64,000 nucleotides of DNA, from contig NZ_PZYY01000004.1 of NCBI RefSeq assembly GCF_003047265.1, positions 372,001 to 436,000 on the forward strand. Direction: 5' to 3'. Origin of the DNA: Nocardioides terrigena (GTDB lineage: Bacteria > Actinomycetota > Actinomycetes > Propionibacteriales > Nocardioidaceae). The notes under the pieces were generated by a model. That model was given only the letters and a program-made list of their open reading frames with translations, searched no databases and had not been told where the DNA came from. This document shows, one piece after another, positions 17,728 through 25,572 of the stretch. Each line of letters begins with the position of its first letter. Position 1 is the first letter of the stretch. The translations under genes and the position numbers were made by a program.

Positions 17728-18216
17728 TCAGTCGAGGAGCGACTCGATGCGACCGACCAGCTGCGGGTCCTGCGGCTCCACGGTCGGGTTGAAGCGAGCG
17801 ACCACCGTGCCGTCGCCGTCGATGAGGAACTTCTCGAAGTTCCACTGCACGTCGCCGGCCTGCCCCTTGTCGTCGGGCGTCCCGACGAGCTCCCGGTAGA
17901 CCTCGTGGCGGTCCTCGCCGTTGACCTCGACCTTCTCGCTCATCGGGAAGCTGACGCCGTACGTCGCCGAGCAGAACTCCGCGATCTCCTCCGAGCTGCC
18001 GGGCTCCTGGCCGCCGAACTGGTTGCACGGCAGGCCGACGACGGTGAAGCCGCGGTGGCCGTACTTCTCCTGGAGCTCCTCCAGTCCGTTGTACTGCGGG
18101 GTCAGCCCGCACTTGCTGGCGACGTTGACGAGCAGGGCGGGGCGTCCGCCCGTGAGGTCGCGCAGGGTGCCGGGCGTGCCGTCGAGGCGGGCGAGGGGTG
18201 CGTCGAGGATGCTCAT
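17728..18216 (-). CDS. Glutathione peroxidase-family thiol peroxidase (Cys type)
   Basis: A 162-residue peroxidase. The catalytic residues are visible: the peroxidatic Cys in ASKCGLTPQY, Gln in LPCNQFGGQEP, and Trp-Asn in WNFEKF. It uses Cys rather than selenocysteine. Actinobacteria usually lack glutathione, so thioredoxin or mycothiol systems are the likelier reductants. ATG 18216 follows TAGCGT (minus strand, 18229-18224) by 7 nt, giving a leaderless start. It is divergent from the SNF2 gene and heads the run GPx-dipeptidase. Confidence 0.92.
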   Translation of the reverse strand: MSILDAPLARLDGTPGTLRDLTGGRPALLVNVASKCGLTPQYNGLEELQEKYGHRGFTVVGLPCNQFGGQEPGSSEEIAEFCSATYGVSFPMSEKVEVNGEDRHEVYRELVGTPDDKGQAGDVQWNFEKFLIDGDGTVVARFNPTVEPQDPQLVGRIESLLD

Positions 18217-18291
18217 GGGTACGACGCTAGCGGCTGGCCGTGTGCACCTCGCCGCGGTGGGGTGTCGGTGTCGCGCGTTAGGTTGCGAGGC

Positions 18292-21192
18292 GTGAGCTTC
18301 GTCCCGGTCAGCGGTCCCGCCACCTTCCGGGCGGGCGAGCAGCCCCGCGACGGGACGGTGGAGTTCACCGACGAGCGCCGCACGGTCAGTCTCCCGATGC
18401 GCGGGGCGCTCCCGGTGCTGACCCGGGCCCACTCTCAGCCCGACGTGCACCCGAGCGTCGCCCTGCTCAGCGGGGCCGCGCTGCTCGGCATGCGACTGGT
18501 CGCGGCCGGCCGCTTCGCCCCGGACGAGACGGGCACCCGCTGGCAGGTGTCCGGGCTGGACGCCTCCGACGAGGACCGCATCGCCCGGCTGGCCCAGGCC
18601 CGGGCCCGCGAGGGCCTCGACGTCGACACCGCCGAGGGCATCGTCCGCGCGGTGCTCGAGGCCGTCGCCGACGCCATGCCGCGCGCCGCTCCGCTGGCCA
18701 CCCGTCGCAGTCCCGCCCGGTCCGCCACGGCGTCGCCGGCCCCACCCCGGGTCGACCCCGACTTCACCCGCCGGCTCGAGGAGCGGATCGCCCGGGCCCG
18801 CTCGCGCGGCAACGACGACCGGCCCCAGCTGGTCAACATCGCGCTGCGGGTGGAGGCCGAAGAGGAGGAGCTGGTCGCGGGCGCCGTCCGCCTCGTGCTC
18901 CAGGTCGTCGCCGCCGACAACGCCGCCCACGTCGCCGACGCGGCCCTGCTGTGGACCGAGGCCGACGAGCCGGGCAGCAGCCACGGATTCGGGGACCGGG
19001 CCCGCACCCACGCCTCCATCGCCCTGCGCGCCGCCGCGGAGGCCTGGCCGGTGCTCGACCGGCTGCTGGAGCTGCGGGTGCCCGACCAGATCACCCTCGA
19101 CAGCGACGAGCTGCTGAGCCTGCTCGACGAAGGAGTCCTCGCGCTCGACACGATCGGGGTGCAGGTGCTGTGGCCGCGCTACCTCGACCGTGACGTGACC
19201 TCGCGGGTGGTGCTCTCCGGTCCGCCGGCGAGCCGCGAGGAGCCCCTCCAGACGGGGCTGTTCGGTCCGGACGCGCTCTTCGGGTTCTCCTGGCAGCTGG
19301 CGCTGCACGGCGAGGCGTTGAGCGACCAGGAGATGGACGACCTGGCGACGGCGGCCACGCCGATCATCAAGATCCGCGACAACTGGACCATCGTCGACTC
19401 CGCCGTGCTCAAGCGGGCCCGCAAGCGCCTCATCAAGCGGGTGGCACCCGCGGCCGCGCTCGCCGCGACGCTGACCGAGGTCGTCCAGGTCGAGGACGTC
19501 GAGCACCAGGCCGTCGTCGGGGCGTCGTTGCTGAAGGTGCGCGACCAGCTGCGCACCGCGGCCGTGCGCGAGCCGATCGAGGTGCCGGCGGGGCTGGCGG
19601 CGACGCTGCGCGACTACCAGCGGCACGGCTTCTCGTGGCTGGCCGAGCTCACCTCGCTCGGGCTGGGTGCCTGCCTCGCCGACGACATGGGGCTGGGCAA
19701 GACGGTGCAGGTCATCGCGCTGCACCTGCACCGGCACGAGGGGGAGGGTTTCGAGGCTCGCTCCGCTCGCACCTCAACCACCGAGGAGCCCGCTCGCACC
19801 TCAACCACCGAAGAGCCCGCTCGCACCTCAACCACCGAAGAGCCCGCTCGCACCTCGACCACCGAGGCTGCAGGGCCGACGCTCGTCGTGTGCCCGGCGT
19901 CGCTGCTGGGCAACTGGGAGGCCGAGATCCGGCGGTTCGCCCCCGGCGTACCCGTCCGGCGCCTCCACGGTGCCGGTCGCACGCTGGACGGGCTGGTCTC
20001 GGACCCGGACGACCTCCTCGCCCCGCTGGAGGGGACCGCAGTGGGCGACCCGGGGTTCGTGCTGACGACCTACGGCACGATGCGCAACGACGCCGAGCAG
20101 CTCGCCGCGGTGCCCTGGGGGCTGGTCGTGGCCGACGAGGCCCAGCACGTCAAGAACGCCCAGTCCTCGACCGCGCGCGCGATGCGCACCATCCCGAGCG
20201 CGGCCCGGGTCGCGCTGACCGGCACCCCCGTCGAGAACAACCTCACCGAGCTGTGGGCGATCCTCGACTGGGCGATCCCGGGGCTCCTGGGCAGCCGCAA
20301 CGCCTTCCGCAAGGTGTGGGCCGCCCCCATCGAGTCCGGGCTCGAGCCGACCAAGGCGCGACAGTTCGTCGACCTGATCGGGCCGTTCCTGCTCCGCCGC
20401 CGCAAGTCCGACCCGGGCATCGCCCCCGAGCTGCCGGCCAAGACCGAGACCGACCACCTCATCGGCCTGACCCGCGAGCAGGTCGTCCTCTACGAGACCT
20501 ACGTGCGCGACTGCATGCGCCGCATCGAGGAGGCCGACGAGGACACCCGTCGCGGCCTGGTGCTCAAGCTGCTCACCGGGCTCAAGCAGATCTGCAACCA
20601 CCCGGCCCACTTCCTCAAGCAGTCCAACCCGCGCCTGTCGGGCCGCTCGGAAAAGCTCGACCTCCTCGACGAGCTGATCGGCACGGTCCTCGCCGAGGGC
20701 GGGGCGGCGCTGGTCTTCACGCAGTACGTCGCGATGGCGCGGCTGCTGGAGCGCCACCTGTCCCGGGCAGGGGTGCCCCACCAGTTCCTGCACGGCGGCA
20801 CGACCGTCGCCGAGCGGGAGGCGATGGTGGCGCGCTTCCAGGCCGGCGAGGTGCCGGTCTTCCTGCTGTCGCTCAAGGCCGGCGGCACCGGCCTCAACCT
20901 CACCCAGGCCGACCACGTCATCCACGTCGACCGCTGGTGGAACCCCGCCGTCGAGGAGCAGGCCACCGACCGGGCCTACCGGATCGGCCAGACCCGGCCG
21001 GTGCAGGTGCACCGGTTCGTCACCCAGGGCACGATCGAGGAGAAGATCGCCGAGCTCCTCTCCCGCAAGCGCGCGCTGGCCGACACGGTCCTGGGTCGCG
21101 GCGAGGCCGGGCTCACCGAGCTGAGCAACGCCGAGCTCCGCGACCTGGTGGAGCTGCGCGACCCGGGCTCGGGTGGCGTGGAGTCGCCGTGA
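18292..21192 (+). CDS. SNF2-family DEAD/DEAH ATPase with an in-frame repeat insertion
   Basis: A 966-residue Swi2/Snf2 translocase. The N-terminal half (to about 440) is a bacterial SNF2-associated region. Helicase motif I is DDMGLGKT (from residue 464), motif Ia LVVCPASLLGNW (about 530), DEAQ in VADEAQHVKN, and motif VI includes DRAYRIGQ. Between motifs I and Ia, residues 486-527 are a foreign-looking low-complexity insert beginning GFEARS and continuing as four 9-mers of type ARTSTTEEP; it corresponds to the dispersed 37-bp element and a 27-bp tandem repeat. GTG 18292 follows TAGGTT by 7 nt (leaderless). The stop overlaps the SWIM gene start. Confidence 0.92.
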   Translation: MSFVPVSGPATFRAGEQPRDGTVEFTDERRTVSLPMRGALPVLTRAHSQPDVHPSVALLSGAALLGMRLVAAGRFAPDETGTRWQVSGLDASDEDRIARLAQARAREGLDVDTAEGIVRAVLEAVADAMPRAAPLATRRSPARSATASPAPPRVDPDFTRRLEERIARARSRGNDDRPQLVNIALRVEAEEEELVAGAVRLVLQVVAADNAAHVADAALLWTEADEPGSSHGFGDRARTHASIALRAAAEAWPVLDRLLELRVPDQITLDSDELLSLLDEGVLALDTIGVQVLWPRYLDRDVTSRVVLSGPPASREEPLQTGLFGPDALFGFSWQLALHGEALSDQEMDDLATAATPIIKIRDNWTIVDSAVLKRARKRLIKRVAPAAALAATLTEVVQVEDVEHQAVVGASLLKVRDQLRTAAVREPIEVPAGLAATLRDYQRHGFSWLAELTSLGLGACLADDMGLGKTVQVIALHLHRHEGEGFEARSARTSTTEEPARTSTTEEPARTSTTEEPARTSTTEAAGPTLVVCPASLLGNWEAEIRRFAPGVPVRRLHGAGRTLDGLVSDPDDLLAPLEGTAVGDPGFVLTTYGTMRNDAEQLAAVPWGLVVADEAQHVKNAQSSTARAMRTIPSAARVALTGTPVENNLTELWAILDWAIPGLLGSRNAFRKVWAAPIESGLEPTKARQFVDLIGPFLLRRRKSDPGIAPELPAKTETDHLIGLTREQVVLYETYVRDCMRRIEEADEDTRRGLVLKLLTGLKQICNHPAHFLKQSNPRLSGRSEKLDLLDELIGTVLAEGGAALVFTQYVAMARLLERHLSRAGVPHQFLHGGTTVAEREAMVARFQAGEVPVFLLSLKAGGTGLNLTQADHVIHVDRWWNPAVEEQATDRAYRIGQTRPVQVHRFVTQGTIEEKIAELLSRKRALADTVLGRGEAGLTELSNAELRDLVELRDPGSGGVESP
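19746..19782 (-). repeat. 37-bp dispersed element, copy inside the SNF2 gene
   Basis: On the minus strand this copy is identical over all 37 bases to the copy at 62524-62560, and 35 of 37 to the copy at 27552-27588. Here it is read antisense by the SNF2 gene as [12 protein letters not shown]. The outer ends are partly self-complementary (GGTT and GAGG against CCTC and AACC). Confidence 0.9.
19765..19872 (+). repeat. Four 27-bp tandem repeats in the SNF2 gene
   Basis: Units begin at 19765, 19792, 19819 and 19846, each exactly 27 bp, encoding ARTSTTEEP three times and ARTSTTEAA once. The first unit overlaps the end of the 37-bp dispersed element, so the tandem array appears to have grown from it. 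As 27 is divisible by 3, unit gain or loss keeps the frame. Confidence 0.95.
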
Positions 21193-21902
21193 CCGGCGCG
21201 CACACCGTCACCCACCCGCGGATCCCGCCGCGCCGCGGCGCGGGTGCCGGCACGTGGTGGAGCAAGGCGTGGGGCCGGGCGGTCGAGGAGTCGGCCTTCG
21301 GGGTCGCCGAGCTGCGCCGCGGCCGGGCCCTGGCCCGGGCGGGCGAGGTGGGCGCCATCGCGGTCGACACCGGGTCGGCCATCGCGGCGGTCAAGGACGG
21401 CGACGACGCCCGGACGGTCACGATCAGCGTGCCGCCCCTGGACGACCGCGACGCGGCGACCTTCGTCGAGCTGGTCGGTGCCGAGTCCGGACGGATCGCC
21501 GCGCTGCTCGCCGGACAGCTGCCGCACGCCCTGGTCGAGGCCTGTGAGGAGGCGGGCATCGAGCTGCTGCCGTACGGCGGGGAGCTGGGCTCCACCTGCA
21601 CGTGCGACTCATGGCTCGACCCGTGCCCGCACGCGCTGGCCGTGCTCACGCAGGTCGGCTGGCTGCTCCAGGAGGATCCGTTCGTGCTGCTCCAGCTGCG
21701 GGGGCTGTCCCGGGAGGCGGTGCTGGCCGGGTTGCACGAGCTGACGGTCGGCCCCGGCGGTGGCGGGGTCGGCGGGGTCGGCGAGGGCGCGGACCCGCGG
21801 ACCGACGACCTCGCGGTGGCCGAGGACGCCGCGCTGCGAGCGGCCCGGATGCTGAGCGCGCTGGAGGCCGACCCGGAGGTCGACCTGACGCGTTGGTGGT
21901 GA
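21189..21902 (+). CDS. SWIM zinc-finger protein paired with SNF2 ATPase
   Basis: A 237-residue protein with a SWIM-type zinc motif, CxCxnCxH (CTCDSWLDPCPHALA, about residues 137-151). SWIM domains bind DNA or protein partners and are frequently encoded next to SNF2 ATPases in bacteria. GTG 21189 overlaps the SNF2 stop in a GTGA arrangement, implying translational coupling and joint function. A Gly-rich stretch (about 196-206) precedes a helical C-terminus. Confidence 0.88.
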   Translation: MTGAHTVTHPRIPPRRGAGAGTWWSKAWGRAVEESAFGVAELRRGRALARAGEVGAIAVDTGSAIAAVKDGDDARTVTISVPPLDDRDAATFVELVGAESGRIAALLAGQLPHALVEACEEAGIELLPYGGELGSTCTCDSWLDPCPHALAVLTQVGWLLQEDPFVLLQLRGLSREAVLAGLHELTVGPGGGGVGGVGEGADPRTDDLAVAEDAALRAARMLSALEADPEVDLTRWW

Positions 21903-21938
21903 GGCGTCGTCGGTGCCGGGCTGGCGGCGCGGGGTCGG

Positions 21939-22454
21939 TCAGGCCTTGGGCTCGGTGGTCGCGATCGGGCGCAGCCCGAGCTCCTCGTCGAGGCGCAGGA
22001 GGCCGGGACCGTCGTCGTCGATCATGACCAGCCGGCCGATGATCTCGCTGACCGTCGCCTCCTCCTCGATCTGCTCCTCGAGGAACCAGTTGAGCAGCGG
22101 CCGGGAGTCGAGGTCACCCTCGGACTCGGCGGCCCGGTAGAGGTTGCGGATCGACTCCGACACCTTCTGCTCGTGCGCCAGCGCCGCCTTGAACGCGTCG
22201 AGCACGGACCCGCCCGCGACGCTCGGCGCCTGCATCGCGCCGATGGCGGGGTGGTTGTCACGATCGGCGACGTGGTCGATGAACCTGTTGGCGTGGACGA
22301 TCTCCTCGTCCGCCTGGTGGCGCAGCCACGCGGACATCCCGGGCAGGTCCATCAGCTCCAGCTCGATGGCCAGCTGGCGGTAGACGAGGGACGCCTGGAA
22401 CTCCAGCGTGATCTGCGCGTTGAACGCCGTCTCGAGCTTGTCACTGAGCTTCAT
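21939..22454 (-). CDS. Non-haem ferritin
   Basis: A 171-residue four-helix iron-storage protein. The ferroxidase ligands are in the expected places: Glu in ITLEFQAS, the Glu-Glu-His of DEEIVHANRF, a Glu in LAHEQKV and EEQIEEE later. The haem-binding Met of bacterioferritin is not evident. ATG 22454 is preceded on the minus strand by TAGGCT (22467-22462) with a 7-nt gap (leaderless). It is convergent with the SWIM gene and lies downstream of the TetR gene on the same strand. Confidence 0.92.
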   Translation of the reverse strand: MKLSDKLETAFNAQITLEFQASLVYRQLAIELELMDLPGMSAWLRHQADEEIVHANRFIDHVADRDNHPAIGAMQAPSVAGGSVLDAFKAALAHEQKVSESIRNLYRAAESEGDLDSRPLLNWFLEEQIEEEATVSEIIGRLVMIDDDGPGLLRLDEELGLRPIATTEPKA

Positions 22455-22499
22455 GGCGCCCAGCCTAATCGTGGTGCCCACCCTCCGGGGTGAGCGGTC

Positions 22500-23054
22500 C
22501 TACGCGGGAGCGACCAAGGCGCCGAGGGCCATGTCGTGCAGCAGCCCGTGCATCTGGTCGTCGGGCAGCAGTCCGCTGTGCGGCGTGGAGTTGATGAGCC
22601 CGAAGGCCACGTGGGTCATCGCCCGGGCGCGGTCGAGGGTGAGGTCGGGGTGCACGCGACGGAGCTCGGCAGCCCACACGTCGACGTACTCCCGCTGGAG
22701 CGCCCGCACCTGCTCGCGGGCGTCGTCGGCGAGCGAGGACCAGTCCCGGTCCTGGACGACGATCAGGGCGCGGTGGGCGAGCGCGAACTCGATGTGCCAC
22801 TCGATCAGCGCCTCGACGGCCGCCGTCGGGCTCCCGGCCGCCTCCGCGCGCCGGCGCCCGACCGTGAGGAGCTCCTCGCTGATGGAGACCAGCATCTCCG
22901 CGAGCACCGCGTCCTTGCTGGGGAAGTGCTTGTAGAGCGCCGGGCCGGAGATGCCGCACGCCGCGCCGAGGTCGGCGACCGAGACGCCGTGGAAGCCCCG
23001 CTGGGCGAAGAGGTCCGCGGCGATGTCGAGGATCTGCTGGCGCCGCGGGGTCAC
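22500..23054 (-). CDS. TetR-family regulator of the adjacent carboxylase operon
   Basis: A 184-residue TetR protein with a clear N-terminal helix-turn-helix (VSVADLGAACGISGPALYKH, about residues 24-43). Its GTG start at 23054 follows TAACCT by 6 nt, and this -10 is embedded in a perfect 18-bp palindrome (23062-23079). A 7/8-matching copy of that palindrome overlaps the promoter of the acyl-CoA carboxylase operon at 23934-23951. The simplest reading is autorepression plus repression of the operon, relieved by an acyl-CoA. Comparable TetR control of leucine/isovalerate genes is known. Confidence 0.88.
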   Translation of the reverse strand: MTPRRQQILDIAADLFAQRGFHGVSVADLGAACGISGPALYKHFPSKDAVLAEMLVSISEELLTVGRRRAEAAGSPTAAVEALIEWHIEFALAHRALIVVQDRDWSSLADDAREQVRALQREYVDVWAAELRRVHPDLTLDRARAMTHVAFGLINSTPHSGLLPDDQMHGLLHDMALGALVAPA

Positions 23055-23061
23055 CGGCCAA

Positions 23062-23079
23062 GGTTAGCGCCCGCTAACC
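23062..23079. promoter_or_regulatory. Perfect 18-bp TetR operator (autoregulation)
   Basis: GGTTAGCG-CC-CGCTAACC: 8-bp arms with complete symmetry, overlapping the minus-strand -10 TAACCT of the TetR gene that starts at 23054. Confidence 0.75.
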
Positions 23080-23101
23080 GCGGTCCCCGGCGTCGTCCAC
23101 G

Positions 23102-23230
23102 GTGTTCCTGCACACGTGCGCAGGCATGGCGGCCACGGCGGACCGCTTCCCTGAGCACGTGCGCAGGCAAGGCGTGAAGACCCCGCCCCATGCCTGCGCA
23201 CCTGCGCAGACCGGGTCCCTGTGGACACCG
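23102..23230. repeat. Array 1 of 43-bp-spaced 18-bp palindromes (three copies)
   Basis: Palindromic cores occupy 23107-23124, 23150-23167 and 23193-23210, exactly 43 bp apart. The consensus is CCTGCGCACGTGCGCAGG. The first two are followed by CATGG or CAAGG; the third is inverted and preceded by CCATG. A degenerate fourth may start near 23236 (CCTGTGGAC). The roughly 20-bp segments between cores differ. The array fills the gap between the TetR gene and the next TetR-like gene. Confidence 0.85.
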
Positions 23231-23249
23231 GGTGCCTGTGGACAACGAG

Positions 23250-23939
23250 ATGCGACTTCGGTCGGACGGGGTAGGAGCCCGGCATGAGACCACAGAACCT
23301 GAGCTACTACGTCGAGGTGTACGCCGCCGTGGAGCGATCGTCCTCCGGTCCGGCTGCGGAGCCGCCACGGTGCGGGCCGTCGCGGCCGAGGGCAGCCTGA
23401 GCGCCAGCACGGTCCGCTACTACTACCGCAACCAGTCGCACCTCCTGGCGTGCGCGTTCGCCGCGGTCGACGACCACTTCTCCCACGAGCTCGGCCGGCA
23501 CCCGTTCGCCCCCGGCAGGCTCGGTCGCGGTGACAGGCCCCGAGTCGAGGACGCGGTCGACGTCCTGGCCGTCCACCTGCCCACCGACGGTGCCGGGCTC
23601 GAGCGGCTCCGCCTGCTCCACGCCTACAAGGCGTGGGGGCGGCACGACTGGGACATGGCGATCACGGTCGGGGGCTTCGACCGACGACTGCTCGACCTGT
23701 GCCACCGGGTGCTCGTGAGCCTGGGCCTGCCGGCCCCGCAGGCGAAGCGCCAGGCGAGGCTCCTGCGCGCGATCGTGACAGGGCTCGCGGAAGAGGTCGT
23801 GACGCTCGCAGCGCCTCCGGAGGGCGAGCCGGCCATGCGGCTGCCCGACCGGTTCACCGACCGCGGGGTGCGCGCCGCGTTGACCCAGCACCTCCGAGCG
23901 GTCCTCGCCGAGGACCTGCCGGTCGACAGGGCAGGTTAA
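23250..23939 (+). CDS. Divergent TetR-like regulator, start uncertain
   Basis: About 229 residues. A TetR-like helix-turn-helix can be seen (TVRAVAAEGSLSASTVRYYY, about residues 41-60), followed by a helical C-terminal domain with no recognised ligand motif. The first 25-30 residues look atypical; ATG 23250 is the last in-frame ATG before the domain but has no ribosome site. Another ATG at 23284 opens a different frame that stops after about 38 codons, so a frameshift or a non-ATG start are both possible. The stop codon lies within the operator at 23934-23951. Confidence 0.6.
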   Translation: MRLRSDGVGARHETTEPELLRRGVRRRGAIVLRSGCGAATVRAVAAEGSLSASTVRYYYRNQSHLLACAFAAVDDHFSHELGRHPFAPGRLGRGDRPRVEDAVDVLAVHLPTDGAGLERLRLLHAYKAWGRHDWDMAITVGGFDRRLLDLCHRVLVSLGLPAPQAKRQARLLRAIVTGLAEEVVTLAAPPEGEPAMRLPDRFTDRGVRAALTQHLRAVLAEDLPVDRAG

Positions 23940-23951
23940 CGATCGCTAACC
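23934..23951. promoter_or_regulatory. 18-bp TetR operator at the carboxylase operon promoter
   Basis: GGTTAACG-AT-CGCTAACC differs from the autoregulatory palindrome at 23062-23079 by one arm base and the centre. It overlaps TAACCT (23947-23952), the -10 lying 6 nt before the GTG at 23959. Confidence 0.75.
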
Positions 23952-23958
23952 TGAGCTC

Positions 23959-25572
23959 GTGACCGACGCCAGCAGCGATCCCTCGAGCGGCCCCGCCCCC
24001 GCGGCCGCACCCACGATGCGTGACCTCGTCGCCGATCTGCGCGAGCGACTGGCCGTCGTGCGCCAGGGTGGCAGCGAGGCTGCCCGGGCCAAGCACACCG
24101 GCCGCGGCAAGCTGCTGGTCCGCGACCGGGTCGACCGGTTGCTCGACCCGGGCAGTCCCTTCCTCGAGCTGAGCGCGCTGGCGGCGTACGGGATGTACGG
24201 GCGCGACGCCGACGACCTCAACGCCGTGCCGAGCGCGAGCATCGTGACCGGCATCGGCCGGGTCAACGGCCGCGAGGTCGTGGTGATCGCCAACGACGCG
24301 ACGGTCAAGGGCGGCACGTACTACCCGTTGACGGTCAAGAAGCACCTGCGTGCGCAGACCGTGGCCGCGGACAACAACCTGCCGTGCATCGCCCTGGTCG
24401 ACAGCGGTGGCGCGTTCCTGCCGATGCAGGACGACGTCTTCCCCGACCGTGAGCACTTCGGCCGGATCTTCTTCAACCAGGCCAACCTGAGCGCCAAGGG
24501 CGTCCCGCAGATCGCCGCCGTGATGGGTTCGTGCACCGCCGGCGGCGCCTACGTGCCGGCGATGTCGGACGAGACGGTGATCGTCAAGGAGCAGGGCACG
24601 ATCTTCCTCGGCGGTCCGCCGCTGGTGAAGGCCGCCACCGGCGAGGTCGTCACGGCCGAGGACCTCGGTGGCGGTGACGTCCACGCCCGCAAGTCCGGGG
24701 TGGTCGACCACCTCGCCGACGACGACGCGCACGCCCTGGCCATCGTCCGCAGCATCGTCGACACCCTCCCCGCCACGTCCGGCTACCCGCAGCCGGGGCG
24801 TCGGCTCGAGCCCGGCCCGGTCGAGGAGCCGCACGAGTCGCCCGAGAGCCTGTACGACGTCGTGCCCACCGACACCCGCACGCCGTACGACGTGCGCGAC
24901 GTCATCCGCCGCATCGTCGACGGCAGCCGGATGCACGAGTTCAAGAAGCTCTACGGCGAGACGCTGGTGACCTGCTTCGCCAAGATCCACGGCTACGACG
25001 TCGGGATCGTCGCCAACAACGGCATCCTCTTCAGCGAGTCCGCCCTCAAGGGTGCGCACTTCATCGAGCTGTGCAACCAGCGCGGCATCCCGCTGGTCTT
25101 CCTGCAGAACATCACCGGCTTCATGGTCGGCCGGGAGTACGAGAACCGCGGCATCGCCCGCGACGGCGCCAAGCTGGTCACCGCGGTCGCGTGCAGCGTG
25201 GTCCCGAAGTTCACCGTCGTCATCGGCGGCTCCTTCGGCGCCGGAAACTACGGCATGTGCGGGCGCGCCTACGACCCCCGCTTCCTGTGGATGTGGCCCA
25301 ACGCGCGGATCTCGGTGATGGGCGGGGAGCAGGCGGCCAGCGTCCTCGCGACCGTGCGCACCGACCTCGAGACCGACGAGCAGGTCGAGGCGTTCAAGGC
25401 CCCGATCCGTGAGCAGTACGAGACCCAGGGCTCGCCCTACTACTCCACGGCCCGCCTCTGGGACGACGGCGTGATCGACCCCGCCGACACCCGCCGGGTG
25501 CTCGGCATGGGCCTGGCGGTGGCGGCCAACGCCCCGGTGCCGGACCCCTCCTACGGCATCTTCAGGATGTGA
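23959..25572 (+). CDS. Acyl-CoA carboxylase beta subunit, methylcrotonyl-CoA carboxylase type
   Basis: A 537-residue carboxyltransferase that moves carboxyl from biotin to an acyl-CoA. Two crotonase-like halves are evident, with oxyanion-loop Gly/Ala stretches ([31 protein letters not shown]). [13 protein letters not shown] and the HMG-CoA lyase gene in the same operon point to 3-methylcrotonyl-CoA carboxylase (leucine breakdown), although propionyl- or geranyl-CoA specificity cannot be excluded. GTG 23959 is leaderless from TAACCT under a TetR operator. The stop overlaps the alpha-subunit start. Confidence 0.9.
   Translation: MTDASSDPSSGPAPAAAPTMRDLVADLRERLAVVRQGGSEAARAKHTGRGKLLVRDRVDRLLDPGSPFLELSALAAYGMYGRDADDLNAVPSASIVTGIGRVNGREVVVIANDATVKGGTYYPLTVKKHLRAQTVAADNNLPCIALVDSGGAFLPMQDDVFPDREHFGRIFFNQANLSAKGVPQIAAVMGSCTAGGAYVPAMSDETVIVKEQGTIFLGGPPLVKAATGEVVTAEDLGGGDVHARKSGVVDHLADDDAHALAIVRSIVDTLPATSGYPQPGRRLEPGPVEEPHESPESLYDVVPTDTRTPYDVRDVIRRIVDGSRMHEFKKLYGETLVTCFAKIHGYDVGIVANNGILFSESALKGAHFIELCNQRGIPLVFLQNITGFMVGREYENRGIARDGAKLVTAVACSVVPKFTVVIGGSFGAGNYGMCGRAYDPRFLWMWPNARISVMGGEQAASVLATVRTDLETDEQVEAFKAPIREQYETQGSPYYSTARLWDDGVIDPADTRRVLGMGLAVAANAPVPDPSYGIFRM

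Noticed and set aside
17728..19737. 669-codon minus-strand frame as one fused gene with glutathione peroxidase
   Set aside because: Only the last 162 codons resemble a protein family; a leaderless promoter sits directly before the internal ATG at 18216, and the rest is antisense to the SNF2 gene.
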